Assembly (NCBI GenBank): GCA_963844055.1
Contig: CAWJMN010000001.1
Coordinates: 1,116,001 to 1,180,000 of the forward strand
Source of the DNA: CAWJMN01 sp963844055
GTDB taxonomy: Bacteria > Planctomycetota > Planctomycetia > Pirellulales > Pirellulaceae
Length of the DNA stretch: 64,000 nucleotides
Direction of reading: 5' to 3'
How positions within the stretch are numbered: the stretch's first letter is position 1; every line of letters begins with the position of its first letter. Position numbers and translations under genes: made by a program. Below are positions 54,562-64,000 of this stretch, one piece after another. Under the pieces are notes generated by a model. That model saw only the letters and a program-made list of their open reading frames with translations, searched no databases and was not told the DNA's origin.

Positions 54562-57500
54562 CTAGCGTGCCGTTACAGCACCGGCTGATTTAGGAGCCTC
54601 GAACGTAATAAACGATTGGCCATTCTCAGACCAAACACGCAATACACTGTCGGCTCCGCCTGCGATTACCGTCTTTCCGTCTGCACTGACGGCATTGGAA
54701 TACATGTAATCGGTTGAGCCGGGGAAGTCTCGCACGTTGCCGCCGTTGGCCGCATTGGTGAACCGAACGATGCGATCACCACTGCAAACCAAAACAACGT
54801 CGGTGTCGGCCACAAAGTGAACGCTCGTGATCTCCTTGGAGAAACCAGCGATCGACCGTTGTTGGTCGCCGGTACGAGTATCCCATACCTTCACAGCAGT
54901 GTCAGCACCACAGCTAACCAAAACCCGACCATCGATCCGCCAAGTAACTCCCAGCACATGATGGGTGTGACCTTCAAAGGCCCGTACAAACTTGCCATCG
55001 GCAACTTGATGAACCTTAATAAAACGGTCTGCACCACAGCTGGCAATTTGCGTTCCGTCTGGCGAGAAATCCAGGCCAAACACGGTGTCGCTATGGGGTT
55101 CCTTCAGAGCCAAAACCATTTGGCCGTTTTCTACGTTCCAAATCTTGATTTCACCGCTGCGAGATGGCTCGCCACCACCGCTGGCGATGAGCTTGCCATC
55201 AGGGCTGAAATCCAGGGCAGTGATTCGGTCGGCCAAAGGCTCGGCAGAATCAGGATTGCCGATGGTTCGAACGAGCTTCCACTGGGTGGCATAATCCCAC
55301 ATCACGCCCGTGTTGTTCGCACCAAAGCTTATGGCCGTTTCTGGAGCAGTAAAGGCAACACCTAGCAGTGGCGTTCCTTGTCCTTCGATCACATCGATCG
55401 CAGCACCTGTGTCGCCATCCCATACGTGAATGCACTGATCATCGCCACAGCTGACAATGAACTTGCCATCTGGAGAGTAAGCGACGGCACGGATTGGCTT
55501 TTCACTTTCGGTCATCACCTTCTGCGAGGCTTGCAATTCCATATCACGCTGAGCCGCAGTTGCTTCACACGACTTGACCGTGGCTTCAAAGCCAGGCAGG
55601 GCTTCGATTGCCTTTTTCACGGACTCAGCAGCACGTTCTACGCTCCGCTGAGCAGCCTTGAAAGCACGATCGGCAGCATCACGCTCGTCAATCGCCTTTT
55701 GCGTTACTGGCGTTTGTTGCTTGACCTTTTGATCCGCTTGGTTGAAGGCGGTCGTTGCATCTTGAGCCGTCTTATCGGCAGTTTGCTTGGTTTGGTCAGC
55801 CAACTTCTTGGCGGCATCAGCGTCGGCAAATACCTTTTCAGCATTAACCTTAGCTTCGTCTGCCGTCTTCTTCTTAGCTTCGGCATCGGCGACAACCTTT
55901 TCCGCAGCTGCAACCGCGTCCTTCAAGCCTTGGTTCTGCGCGTCCTTGTTGAGCGCTTCCTTGGCTTGATTGAGAGCGGTTTGAGCCGTTTGTACGGCCG
56001 TAGCAGCATCGGTAGCCAGCTTCGTGGCATCATCCTTTTGCTTCGTAGCGGCAACAAAGGCTTCGGCCGCCTTGGGGGCAGCTTCATCAGCAACCTTCTT
56101 GGCGTCATCGGCTACCTTCTTGGCAGCGGTCGTATCGACCAATGCCTTGTCAGCAGCTGCCTTGTCGGCAATCGGTTGCTTCGAAGCTTGATCCTTGTTC
56201 TTGAACTCGGTGTCAGCAGCCGTGAGTGCTTCGCCCGACTTCTTTTGATTTTCTTCTTCGGCCGTCTTGCGCTTGCCGGCTTCCATCATGTCGGCCTTGG
56301 CCGATTCCAGGTTGCGTTTGGCCAAGCTGACTTCACGCGTAGCAGCAGCAACCTTTAGTTCGGTTCGGAAGTCCCCCTTCATCTCGAGGATCGACTGGCT
56401 GTTCTCGGCATTCCATAGACGAACGCGATTGTTGGCTCCCACCGAGGCAAATCGCTTGGCATCGGGACGAACGGCAACTCCATCAATGGGAGCACCATGG
56501 TTAACCGTCTTGGTGGCATTGCCGCTGGCGACGTCGATTTCACGTGCGTTGCCATCTTTGCAACCCGTCAGGAGCTTGGCTCCCTTTTCGTAAGCAACAA
56601 GCGAAGTTACAGGAGCGCCGTGGCCGGCAACTTCCTTCAGTGGCTTAGGAGCTTCTGCACCTTCCTTCGGTGCGGCAGGCAAAGCCCAGAAGCGAAGCGA
56701 GTTGTCAGCTCCGCCCGTGGCAACTTGGGTGTCACCAGCAATCAGAGCAACGGCATTTACTGGTGCCGCAGTCTCTACGGAACCAACCAATGCACCGTCA
56801 GCCAAATTCCAAAGCTTGAATGTCTTGTCTTGCGAACCCGAAACAAGCTTCGAGCCATTGGCAGCAAACGCAACGCCAGAAACGGCGGCAGTGTGGCCGG
56901 CCATCGCCTTGGCGATTTGTCCATTGGCGGTATCAAACAGCTTGATCTTGCCCGACTCTTCACCAACCGCTACCCACTTGCCATCGCTGCTAACCGCGAC
57001 GGAGCGGGCTGGTGATTCCAGAGCGGCTAGGTCGAGCTTCTTCGCAGGCTGTGGCTTTTTCCAAAGCTTGACCGTGCGATAGCCACCGGATGCCAAGTAC
57101 TGTCCATCGGGGCTAAAAGCGAGCGACTGGATCAGGTCGAGATCGGCAACGCCGGCATTCTTGTAAATGCCACGTTCGATCAGCGAGGGATCGGTAAGTC
57201 GCCCCAGTTCACGCTTGCTAGGAATGTGGTACAGGAAGATTTGGTTGGCACGTCCGGCGGCACCGTACTGGCCGTCAGGCGAAATAGCGACGGAGAAAAT
57301 CGGGTTCACGCCGGCTGGCAGTGGCTGCCAAACGATATTGGCGGTAACCGACTTCACTTCCCCCTTCGCGCCTTGGTCGATCCACAGCTTGATCAGGCCC
57401 AGTTCGGCAGGCGTCAGGTTCTTGGCCTTTACATCGTTGTCGGCAGGCGGCATCACCGGGTCTTTTTGGTGAGCGGCCAATTTGACGACTAAGCTCTCCA

Positions 57501-57816
57501 GGCCGTTGCCTGCAACAGCCGCAGGACCGCTAGTGCCACCCTTCAGGATTTGCTTTGGCGTTTCAAGCACGAGGTCGCTCTCGGCCTCGGTGGTGCTGTG
57601 GCAAGCCAAGCAGTTCTTGCGGAAGATCGGCAGCACTTCCTTTTCGAAGTCGACTGGGTCTGGATGATTGACGGCCGCGATTTCAATCGGGGCGGCTTGA
57701 AGCGATGAGCTTCCAAGTAGCAACGCCGCTACCCCGGTGCAGGTCCAAAGCCCACGTCCCCAGCGAGCTGTCAGAAGGCGAGACAGATGAGTAGTTGGGA
57801 AGGTTGGTCGCATCAT
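54562..57816 (-). CDS. Planctomycete c-type cytochrome-domain protein with WD40 repeats and coiled-coil insert
   Basis: 1084 residues. N-terminal export signal with hydrophobic core VAALLLGSSSLQA, then a PSCyt-type domain with heme motif CLACH (C69/C72/H73) and VMPPADNDVKAKNLTPAELG. Several WD40 repeats follow (SPDGQYLASGGYRTVKLW, KLVSGSQDKTFKLWNLAD). From about residue 490 to 765 there is a long Ala/Lys/Asp-rich coiled coil (KVADEAAPKAAEAF). Then a second set of WD40 repeats (FIVSCGDDQCIHVWDGDT) leads to the C-terminus. Probably a periplasmic scaffold; precise role unknown. Start: MMRPTFPTTH; the second Met may be used instead. Confidence 0.92.
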   Translation of the reverse strand: MMRPTFPTTHLSRLLTARWGRGLWTCTGVAALLLGSSSLQAAPIEIAAVNHPDPVDFEKEVLPIFRKNCLACHSTTEAESDLVLETPKQILKGGTSGPAAVAGNGLESLVVKLAAHQKDPVMPPADNDVKAKNLTPAELGLIKLWIDQGAKGEVKSVTANIVWQPLPAGVNPIFSVAISPDGQYGAAGRANQIFLYHIPSKRELGRLTDPSLIERGIYKNAGVADLDLIQSLAFSPDGQYLASGGYRTVKLWKKPQPAKKLDLAALESPARSVAVSSDGKWVAVGEESGKIKLFDTANGQIAKAMAGHTAAVSGVAFAANGSKLVSGSQDKTFKLWNLADGALVGSVETAAPVNAVALIAGDTQVATGGADNSLRFWALPAAPKEGAEAPKPLKEVAGHGAPVTSLVAYEKGAKLLTGCKDGNAREIDVASGNATKTVNHGAPIDGVAVRPDAKRFASVGANNRVRLWNAENSQSILEMKGDFRTELKVAAATREVSLAKRNLESAKADMMEAGKRKTAEEENQKKSGEALTAADTEFKNKDQASKQPIADKAAADKALVDTTAAKKVADDAKKVADEAAPKAAEAFVAATKQKDDATKLATDAATAVQTAQTALNQAKEALNKDAQNQGLKDAVAAAEKVVADAEAKKKTADEAKVNAEKVFADADAAKKLADQTKQTADKTAQDATTAFNQADQKVKQQTPVTQKAIDERDAADRAFKAAQRSVERAAESVKKAIEALPGFEATVKSCEATAAQRDMELQASQKVMTESEKPIRAVAYSPDGKFIVSCGDDQCIHVWDGDTGAAIDVIEGQGTPLLGVAFTAPETAISFGANNTGVMWDYATQWKLVRTIGNPDSAEPLADRITALDFSPDGKLIASGGGEPSRSGEIKIWNVENGQMVLALKEPHSDTVFGLDFSPDGTQIASCGADRFIKVHQVADGKFVRAFEGHTHHVLGVTWRIDGRVLVSCGADTAVKVWDTRTGDQQRSIAGFSKEITSVHFVADTDVVLVCSGDRIVRFTNAANGGNVRDFPGSTDYMYSNAVSADGKTVIAGGADSVLRVWSENGQSFITFEAPKSAGAVTAR

Positions 57817-57939
57817 TTCGAACTCTCCAAGGATGAACCACTTTGCAAGTGCTGAAGTGGTGTTGGCTTGTTTGCGTGGTCGTTAAGGTTGTGTCGAAGT
57901 TGAGGTTTCAGGGAGCAGACGTAGCCTAAACCACGTGGA

Positions 57940-60900
57940 CTATTTCGCAGGTGCCGCTTCAATTTTGACAGCGACGGGAACCTTCGTAGTCACTTCAACA
58001 TTGTTGAAGCGGCCTTTCGCAGTCACGGTGAGCATGTGGTCTCCTGGCGTGGCGTTTGCCGCCGCGACAAGTTCCAGTTTGCCTTCCGCTTGGGCACCAG
58101 GAACGGCCACATTGGCAATTTGGATGCCTTGAACGCCCGGTGGTAGTTGAACCGATAGTTCCACATTTTCTGCAAACCCGTAGAGGCGTTGCAGAGCTAC
58201 CGTCAGTTGGCCCTTCTCGCCTTGCTTCACCGCGGCAGGTGGCGCCGTGGCAGTAACGACCAAGGGGCTTGCTACAACGCGAAGCTTGATCGACGTCGAA
58301 GGGACGGCGAAGTTAACGTCGCGAGGTTGGTTGGCTTGACGAATCGCCGCAACGCGTTGATCCACTTGTTGCTTGATTTGAGTCCCTTGCGTGGTCTTGT
58401 CTTGCAAGGCCTTCAAAGCGGCTTCGGCTGCAACCTTGGCATCATCCTTGACCTTTTGGTTGGCCTTGGCGTCGGCTAATGCTTTTTCGCCAGCAGCAAG
58501 TGCTTCGTCGGCAACTTTTTGCTCGGCGGCGGCAGCGGTTGAAGCTGCCGAAGCTTTTTGTTCTGCTTCTTTCAAGCCAGCGTTCGCTGCATCGGCGGCT
58601 GCCGCAGCAGTGGCCTTCGCAAGTGCTTCAGCGGCCGCTTTGGCTGCTTCGCCCTTTTGCTTGGCGACGTTGGCTTGGTTATCACGTGTTTGCTGGGCGG
58701 TGGTCGTGGCCGTCGCAGCAGCTTGTGCTTGTTTAACAGCATCGTCTTTGGCCGCAGTGCTCTTGGTGACAAGGTCAGCCAGTTCCTTCTGAGCCTGCTC
58801 AACGGCTTTTTGCTCTGCTTCGGCCGCTACCAGAGCTTCTGGGTTGCGAACATGCTTGAGCTTGGTCTCGCCACGCAGGAAGAAGGTGTATAGGCCGGGC
58901 TTGGTGTTCTGCTGATTGATCAGAACGTCGAGCTTGCCTTGGGCGGTGTTGCCATCCAAGTTTACTTCGGCTGGTTTGATTTGATCAGGAAGGTCGGTAG
59001 CGGTTAGCTTGATGGGCTCTTTGAAATCACCACGACGTTGAATCGTCAGCGGGATTTCTAGCTTGCCACCGAGCGAGGTTTCCCAAATCTTGTCTTCGCC
59101 CGTTTGAGCGACGACCACTTCGGTTTCCTTATCGATGACCGTAACCATCAATTGGCTTTGCATGAAGAATTCTGCAGGCTGCGTTTGACGATTGGCGGTT
59201 CCCCAAACCAATTGTCCATACCGAGCTTCACGCACGACTTCTGCACCACGAATTTGAGCCCGACCGACAACCTTGATAGGTCCGGAAAAGGCAGCCATGT
59301 TTTCCGGTGCCGAGATGACCAAGGAGGCCTTTTCGACATCACCAGAAATAACGGCAGTGGAGCTGGTCATGCCGGCTGGCAGCCCTTCCGCGCGAAGTTG
59401 AATTTCCCCTTCGAAACCATCGCGGCGGTCGACCTTCACAGAGACAAGCAGATTGCCACCCTTGCGAACAACGCCCGAGGCAAGTTGTGTTACTTGCGCT
59501 TGGGGAGTTGGCATCAGCGTGACGGCTTGCGCCAACATGCGGAAGTCTTCAATACCAGGACGTACTGCCAGGCGATACACTTTTGCGGGGTCGCTTCCAC
59601 CGGTACCCGATTGGTCACGCAGCATGATGCGATACGTGCCATCTTCGGGAACGGTGAGCTTGTAGGAAGGATCATCCGTAGAGGAATCGAGGTCAGTACC
59701 GATCTTGGCAGGGCGATCCGCTGGATCATCCAGCTGGGCCACATCCGCCACGACTTCTTCGCCCTTTTCATTCTTGGTCACGCGGAACAAGGACAAAGCA
59801 GGGTCGCAGTCGAGGCCCAAGCGATGGCAGAAGACGTCAATCCAAAGGACTTCCCCCTTCTTGGCGTCAAACTGGAACCAGTCAACATCGCCATTTGGCA
59901 AATACTGGCCCGTTACCTCAAAAGGGACGGTCAGTTTCTGGGCTTGAGCAGGAGTCGAGTTGGGCTCAACTTCCAAAACCACTGGGGCCTGAGCCACATA
60001 GAAAGGAACGCGATTCGAAGCGCCAGCGGGTGACGGCAGTTGGAAAGTGATTGCATCCAGCAAGGCCGTGCGAACGGGCAATTGTGTGAGTGCCGGCATT
60101 TGTGTCTTCGAAGCTTCGTCACCTGGAACTGCGATGGTAGCGGCCACCTTTTGCAGTGGCGCACCGTTACGCGTCAAACCGTCTGCAGGAACACCACCTG
60201 GTAGGTTGCGTCCGTAGATGGTGACGGCTTGATTGGTGCCTGGCAGGCCCGAGGGAGGGTAAATGAAGTCGATAAGAGGCGTTGCCGAAACATCGAAGTG
60301 ATAGAAGTAAGCAGGACCTTGTCCGTAGACGTGGTCAAAAAGCTTGATGCCATAAACGCCCTCAGCAGGAGCGGTGAATTCGATCGCGGGATCGGCACCA
60401 ACCGCATCGCGAGAGCGAGAGATCTCTTTGCCAGCGGGATTGGTTAGCACCATGCTGGCATTCATCCGCGAACCAATGCGGCTGGCTTGCACACTGAATA
60501 CAACATGCTCGCCAGCCTTTAGTGGAACCTTGATGAAGTCCATGCTGTTGCTATCAATACGCCCCGAAAGGCCCGAGCCTGGCAGGACTTCAATCGACTT
60601 GTCGGCCGTCGCATTGCCGGCAGCGTCCGTCAGTTCATTGGAACTGCTCACTAGGAACCAGCGTGGATTGGATTGCCCGAAGCGACCTTCAGCACGCACT
60701 TCGTAAACGCCAGGTGGAACGTCAGCCGCAACTTGGACCGTGAACTGATTGGCGACGAGACGCGGCGTCTTTTCGAAGTCGTTGGGCGTCGTCATCTTGG
60801 CCGCACAGGTAATTCCTGGGTGGCTAAACACGAGCTTTTGCACATCCTCCAGATCGACGCCATCAATCGTGACATCTACAGGAGCGCCAGACTTGGCCGC

Positions 60901-61056
60901 CAGCGGATAGATCCCGTTGAGCTGCGTCGTAGGGAGCTGCGCCCAGGCGTCCGAAACACTTAGTGCCAACATTGTCGAGCAAATGCAACTTCCCATGAAA
61001 GGAATCGCTCGGCGAAGGTAGGGACCAAAAGAAAAAGCGCGATGGGATGCTGTCAT
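57940..61056 (-). CDS. Large secreted protein with pre-peptidase C-terminal (PPC) domains
   Basis: 1038 residues. Signal region (IPFMGSCICSTMLALSVSDA). Several Ig/PPC-like beta domains follow: QLNGIYPLAAKSGAPVDVTI, GHYGKL-like repeats and VEPNSTPAQAQKLTVPFEVT, which is typical of the PPC family. From about residue 735 to 905 there is an Ala/Lys/Gln-rich coiled coil (AAEAEQKAVEQAQKELADLV), then a final beta domain (PPAAVKQGEKGQLTVALQRL). It lies between the DUF1549/DUF1553 and cytochrome/WD40 genes, as in many planctomycete clusters, and is presumably exported with them. Function unknown. Confidence 0.9.
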   Translation of the reverse strand: MTASHRAFSFGPYLRRAIPFMGSCICSTMLALSVSDAWAQLPTTQLNGIYPLAAKSGAPVDVTIDGVDLEDVQKLVFSHPGITCAAKMTTPNDFEKTPRLVANQFTVQVAADVPPGVYEVRAEGRFGQSNPRWFLVSSSNELTDAAGNATADKSIEVLPGSGLSGRIDSNSMDFIKVPLKAGEHVVFSVQASRIGSRMNASMVLTNPAGKEISRSRDAVGADPAIEFTAPAEGVYGIKLFDHVYGQGPAYFYHFDVSATPLIDFIYPPSGLPGTNQAVTIYGRNLPGGVPADGLTRNGAPLQKVAATIAVPGDEASKTQMPALTQLPVRTALLDAITFQLPSPAGASNRVPFYVAQAPVVLEVEPNSTPAQAQKLTVPFEVTGQYLPNGDVDWFQFDAKKGEVLWIDVFCHRLGLDCDPALSLFRVTKNEKGEEVVADVAQLDDPADRPAKIGTDLDSSTDDPSYKLTVPEDGTYRIMLRDQSGTGGSDPAKVYRLAVRPGIEDFRMLAQAVTLMPTPQAQVTQLASGVVRKGGNLLVSVKVDRRDGFEGEIQLRAEGLPAGMTSSTAVISGDVEKASLVISAPENMAAFSGPIKVVGRAQIRGAEVVREARYGQLVWGTANRQTQPAEFFMQSQLMVTVIDKETEVVVAQTGEDKIWETSLGGKLEIPLTIQRRGDFKEPIKLTATDLPDQIKPAEVNLDGNTAQGKLDVLINQQNTKPGLYTFFLRGETKLKHVRNPEALVAAEAEQKAVEQAQKELADLVTKSTAAKDDAVKQAQAAATATTTAQQTRDNQANVAKQKGEAAKAAAEALAKATAAAAADAANAGLKEAEQKASAASTAAAAEQKVADEALAAGEKALADAKANQKVKDDAKVAAEAALKALQDKTTQGTQIKQQVDQRVAAIRQANQPRDVNFAVPSTSIKLRVVASPLVVTATAPPAAVKQGEKGQLTVALQRLYGFAENVELSVQLPPGVQGIQIANVAVPGAQAEGKLELVAAANATPGDHMLTVTAKGRFNNVEVTTKVPVAVKIEAAPAK

Positions 61057-61384
61057 GCAAGCCGCTCCTGAGACGGGAGGGTAAATCTGCTAGGAATCAC
61101 GTTGTATTAGGCAAGAGCCGAGTTGCTCACCCAGAATTCAGATCGGGGCGAACGTCGGCCGTTATTAGGCAGGTCAAACCACTGGCAATTGGCGGCTAGA
61201 TAGTGCGTTGTCATAAGCGACAAAGCACCCTCCGGCATCCGACTGTCAGGCAATTTTAGTTTGCTTCAGGGCTGTTCCTGCTGCCAGAAAAAACCAGCCC
61301 ACAAAGCGAGTTTTGAACAAATACTGCCACTGCGTTCCCCACGCTGCATTGAGGTGGGGAACAACAGGGGAAGCATACATCCAA
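61057..61384. other. Spacer between the PPC gene and the DUF1549/DUF1553 gene
   Basis: No ORF supported. It carries a hairpin at 61334-61362 just downstream of the DUF1549/DUF1553 stop; the rest may hold the promoter for the PPC gene. Confidence 0.5.
61334..61362 (-). terminator. Hairpin after the DUF1549/DUF1553 gene
   Basis: GTTCCCCAC and GTGGGGAAC form a perfect 9-bp stem around an 11-base loop, 23 bases past the stop on the minus strand. No T-run follows, so termination is uncertain. Confidence 0.5.
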
Positions 61385-63899
61385 TTAGTGATTGAACAGG
61401 AACTCTTTCGTATTGATCAGAGCCCAAACGATGTCTTCATAGGCACGTTGTGGAGTCTCTTTGTTCTTTTCGATGTGAGCCAAGGCAATGTTCAACTCAT
61501 CTGCACTTGGAGCACGCGAGAAGGCCAACAAGTACAGGTCGCGAACTTTCAGTTCGTTAGGACGAGTCTTGTCTTGAGCCAAGACAGCCGCGCGACCATT
61601 TCCGGCCGTTAGCTTCCCTTGGATTTCGCCGGAGTTGAGAAGGTGCAAGCTTTGAGCCAAGTTGGCTTCGCTCGAACGTTCGCATTCGCAGGCGCTGCTG
61701 GCTTCTGGACGGCCGAACACCGTTAGGAAGTAGCTGTTAAATCCGTTGTCAGGAAGTTGAACGGCGCGGGTTCCTTGCGGAATATTTCCAAAGTTGCTTC
61801 CGGTCCCGGTGACAAGGTCAATCGAGTCCAGCAACACTTCGGCATTAAGCCGCTTGGGGTAGTAACGCGAGAAGTTTTGCTTGTCGTCTTGGTTCCATTC
61901 ATTGGGCTCTGCACTGAGTTGATACGTGCTGGAGCTGACAATCGAACGGCAAAGATGCTTCAGATCAAACTTGTGGTCAATGAAGTCCTGAGCCAAAGCA
62001 GCCAGTAGAGCTGGGTTGGAGGCAGGGTTCGTAACACGCATGTCGTCTTCTGGATCAACAAGACCGCGACCGAAGAAGTGTTTCCAGTAGCGATTCACTA
62101 GCGAGCGAGCAAAGAAAGGATTGTCCTTATTGGACATCCAGTTGGCCAACTCTTCACGTGGATCTGCGTCTGGAGCGATTTCCAGCGAAGGGCTACCAAG
62201 TCCGGTTGGCTTTACAGGTTGGCCGGTCTTGGGATTGGTTGCTTGAGCAACGCCACGACGATGGAAGATGCGATCTTCGTTTTGGACTTGGCTACGCTTG
62301 CGTCCGACTTGGGCAAAGAAGGCCGAGAAACCGTAGTAATCCTGTTGGCTCCACTTTTCAAATGGATGGTGATGGCAACGGGCACATTGAATGCGAAGGC
62401 CAAGGAACAGCTGTGCTGTATCCTCAACTTGGGCCGATGCATCTTTGACTTCACGATACCAAGCGACCGGAGGATTCTTTCCGCTTTCACCACTCGCGGT
62501 GAGGATCTCACGCACGAATTGATCGTAAGGCTTGTTTTGATACAGGCTGTCACGAATCCATTCATGGAAGGCGAACGTCGCTGGCTTTTCTGCATCTTGA
62601 CGACGCTTGTTGCGAAGGATCGCATTCCACTTGTTGGCGAAATAGTCGGCGTATTCTGGGCTGTCGAGCAAACGATTGACCAGCAAGTCACGCTTGTTAG
62701 GCGATTGATCTGCAAGGAATTGTTCGGACTCTTCTAGGGTTGGCAGGCGCCCGCAAAGATCAACACTAACACGACGCATGAACGTTGCATCATCACAAAC
62801 CTTCGACGATGGCAAACCCAAAGCCTTGAGCTTGGCGAAAACGTTCTGATCAACAAAGTTCTTTTCTGGCGGCAGGTTGTCAGTCTTCACGCCGAGCGGA
62901 ATCGTCGAGCGGAAAACACCGACGTGACCTTGGTAACGAGCCATGACGGCTACGCTGCCCGTAAGTTGTCCTGTCGTGACGAGACCCGTCACGCTGACTT
63001 CGGCCATTTCCGTATCGTTGGAATCGAACTGAACCGTGCGTGTAACATCTTCCGAAGACCCATCGGAGTAGTGAGCCACAACAACCAGCTGTTGCTTGTT
63101 GTCGCGTTCCATGATTCGCTCGGTCGGTTGCACTTCGATGTGCGTTACCTTGGGATCAGTATCAGCACCGTAAGGCATGCCTTGTTCAATCCAGCGACGG
63201 ATCAAACGATAAGCGGCCGAATCAAATTCAATACGCTGACCACCACCGTGTGGCAATCGAGCGGTAGCCTTCAGGAGCAACAAGCTTTGATCAGGAGCAG
63301 CAGGGAACAGACGGCGTCCCTTCCCTTCCTTCACAAGGAATTCAAAGTCTTCTTTAGGTTCGAAGCCGAGCAGCGAAAGACGGAAGCCGTTTTGGCCACC
63401 ACTCTTGCCGTGGCAACCACCACCATTACAGCTGTACTTGGTGAATACAGGCGTTACTTGGTTGGGAAAGTTGATCGGCAAGTCTTGAACAAGGTTGGTG
63501 ACCTTGACCTTGAGCGATCCTTCCAAGCCTGGTGCAGCAGCGATGCGAACCGTTGCTTCGCCTTCCGAGACGGGCGTGATCAACCCCGTGGCATCCACCT
63601 TCACAATGCCGGGAGGCGCTGTGTCATAGGTGCTGCTGCGTGATAGATCTCGGTTCTGGCCGGATTCATAGTTTCCGGTCACTACGATCTGCTGAACGGC
63701 ATCGCGTCCAGAGATGAGAACCAAGCCGTCTTTGGTACGGCCGGTATCGACAGCGATGGAAACCAGTTTGCCGGGGTCTCCCAATCCGGGAGCCTTAGGC
63801 TTGGCAGGTGCATCAGCACCTGAAGCTCAGCGACCAAACAAAGATGCCAGCAACGCCGAGCAAATTTCGAAGCAGCGCGACAGGGGATGTCGTACGCAT
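61385..63899 (-). CDS. DUF1549/DUF1553 cytochrome c protein with Big2-like domain, frameshift inside the signal region
   Basis: The main frame (up to 63826) gives about 813 codons: a Big2-like Ig domain, a cytochrome PSCyt1-type CNGGGCHGKSGG heme motif (CX4CH, usual for this family) and a DUF1549 domain (RRVSVDLCGRLPTLEESEQF). A CxxCH motif (IQCARCHHHPFEKW) and DUF1553 (SLVNRYWKHFFGRGLVDPED, MRVTNPASNPALLAALAQDF) follow. A good start with ribosome site AAGGA lies at ATG 63899 (MRTTSPVALLRNLLGVAGIF, signal peptide), but its frame stops at 63813 while the main frame opens at 63826. One base of shift between 63815 and 63829 joins them. Family members are exported proteins of unknown chemistry, usually paired with DUF1501 or WD40 genes. 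Confidence 0.88.
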
Positions 63900-64000
63900 G
63901 GGTAAATCCTTCCGCTTGCAAGTTAAGGTGGGTCAAGCGTCCCTAGCCATGCACTTTAGGGACGCGGGGATTTAAATTATGTCCCCCGCCGCACCAATTT

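Noticed and set aside
55378..56358. Long plus-strand ORF opposite the WD40/coiled-coil gene
   Set aside because: It is the antisense of an Ala/Lys-rich coding stretch, where stop codons are scarce on the other strand; the product is Leu/Ser/Gly repeats without any domain.

Overview
The window reads as chromosome from a planctomycete, most likely of the Pirellula lineage (inference). The evidence is a four-gene block on the minus strand at 53.3-63.9 kb: a DUF1549/DUF1553 cytochrome protein, a pre-peptidase-domain surface protein, a CxxCH plus WD40 protein and a Tat-exported Gfo/Idh/MocA oxidoreductase. An ECF-like sigma factor next to a membrane Ser/Thr kinase (30.6-33.3 kb) is also typical of the phylum.

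Region 1 (1-17.9 kb) is a signal-transduction island. It holds a very large multi-PAS sensor that runs off the left edge, a FixJ-type regulator, a hybrid histidine kinase and a REC/HD-GYP protein. These are followed by a co-directional chemotaxis operon: cheA (two Hpt and two CheW-like domains), cheW, a soluble PAS receptor, cheY, cheB, cheR and a CheX-like phosphatase. A DUF454 membrane protein comes next, then a second hybrid kinase on the opposite strand whose receiver domain lacks its phosphoacceptor aspartate. Region 2 (18.6-24.6 kb) has three minus-strand secreted proteins: a Gfo/Idh/MocA oxidoreductase, a sialate-O-acetylesterase-like esterase and a DUF6288-like PDZ/HEAT protein.

Region 3 (about 24.6-43.9 kb) is an eroded accessory region ending at a tyrosine-recombinase remnant beside tRNA-Arg(TCG). 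It contains small immunity-like ORFs, toxin-tail fragments, a DUF2924 pseudogene, a frameshifted YebC/YeeN gene, a frameshifted DDE transposase with an internally deleted second copy, and a triple-frameshifted secreted protein. A family of short repeats ending in CATTTTGGCACAGGGCGG recurs through 34.5-42.3 kb, with one outlier at 18.5 kb. Most copies sit just beyond the 3' end of a single minus-strand ORF, which gives the region the look of a gene-cassette array. The ORFs between the repeats include a barstar-like inhibitor, an SH3-like protein, an amidohydrolase and a toxin/immunity pair.

Region 4 (44-53.2 kb) is mostly core: two thioredoxin-fold proteins, a DUF3592 membrane protein, miaB, and an orphan type-ISP-like DNA methyltransferase translationally coupled to miaB. 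Phosphofructokinase and a small conserved protein follow. Region 5 (53.3-64 kb) is the cytochrome/WD40 block described above.

At least seven single-base frameshifts are visible. Several lie in homopolymers or GC-rich runs, so either real decay or residual sequencing error must be considered for each. Functional calls rest on motif recognition by eye; no database search was run.
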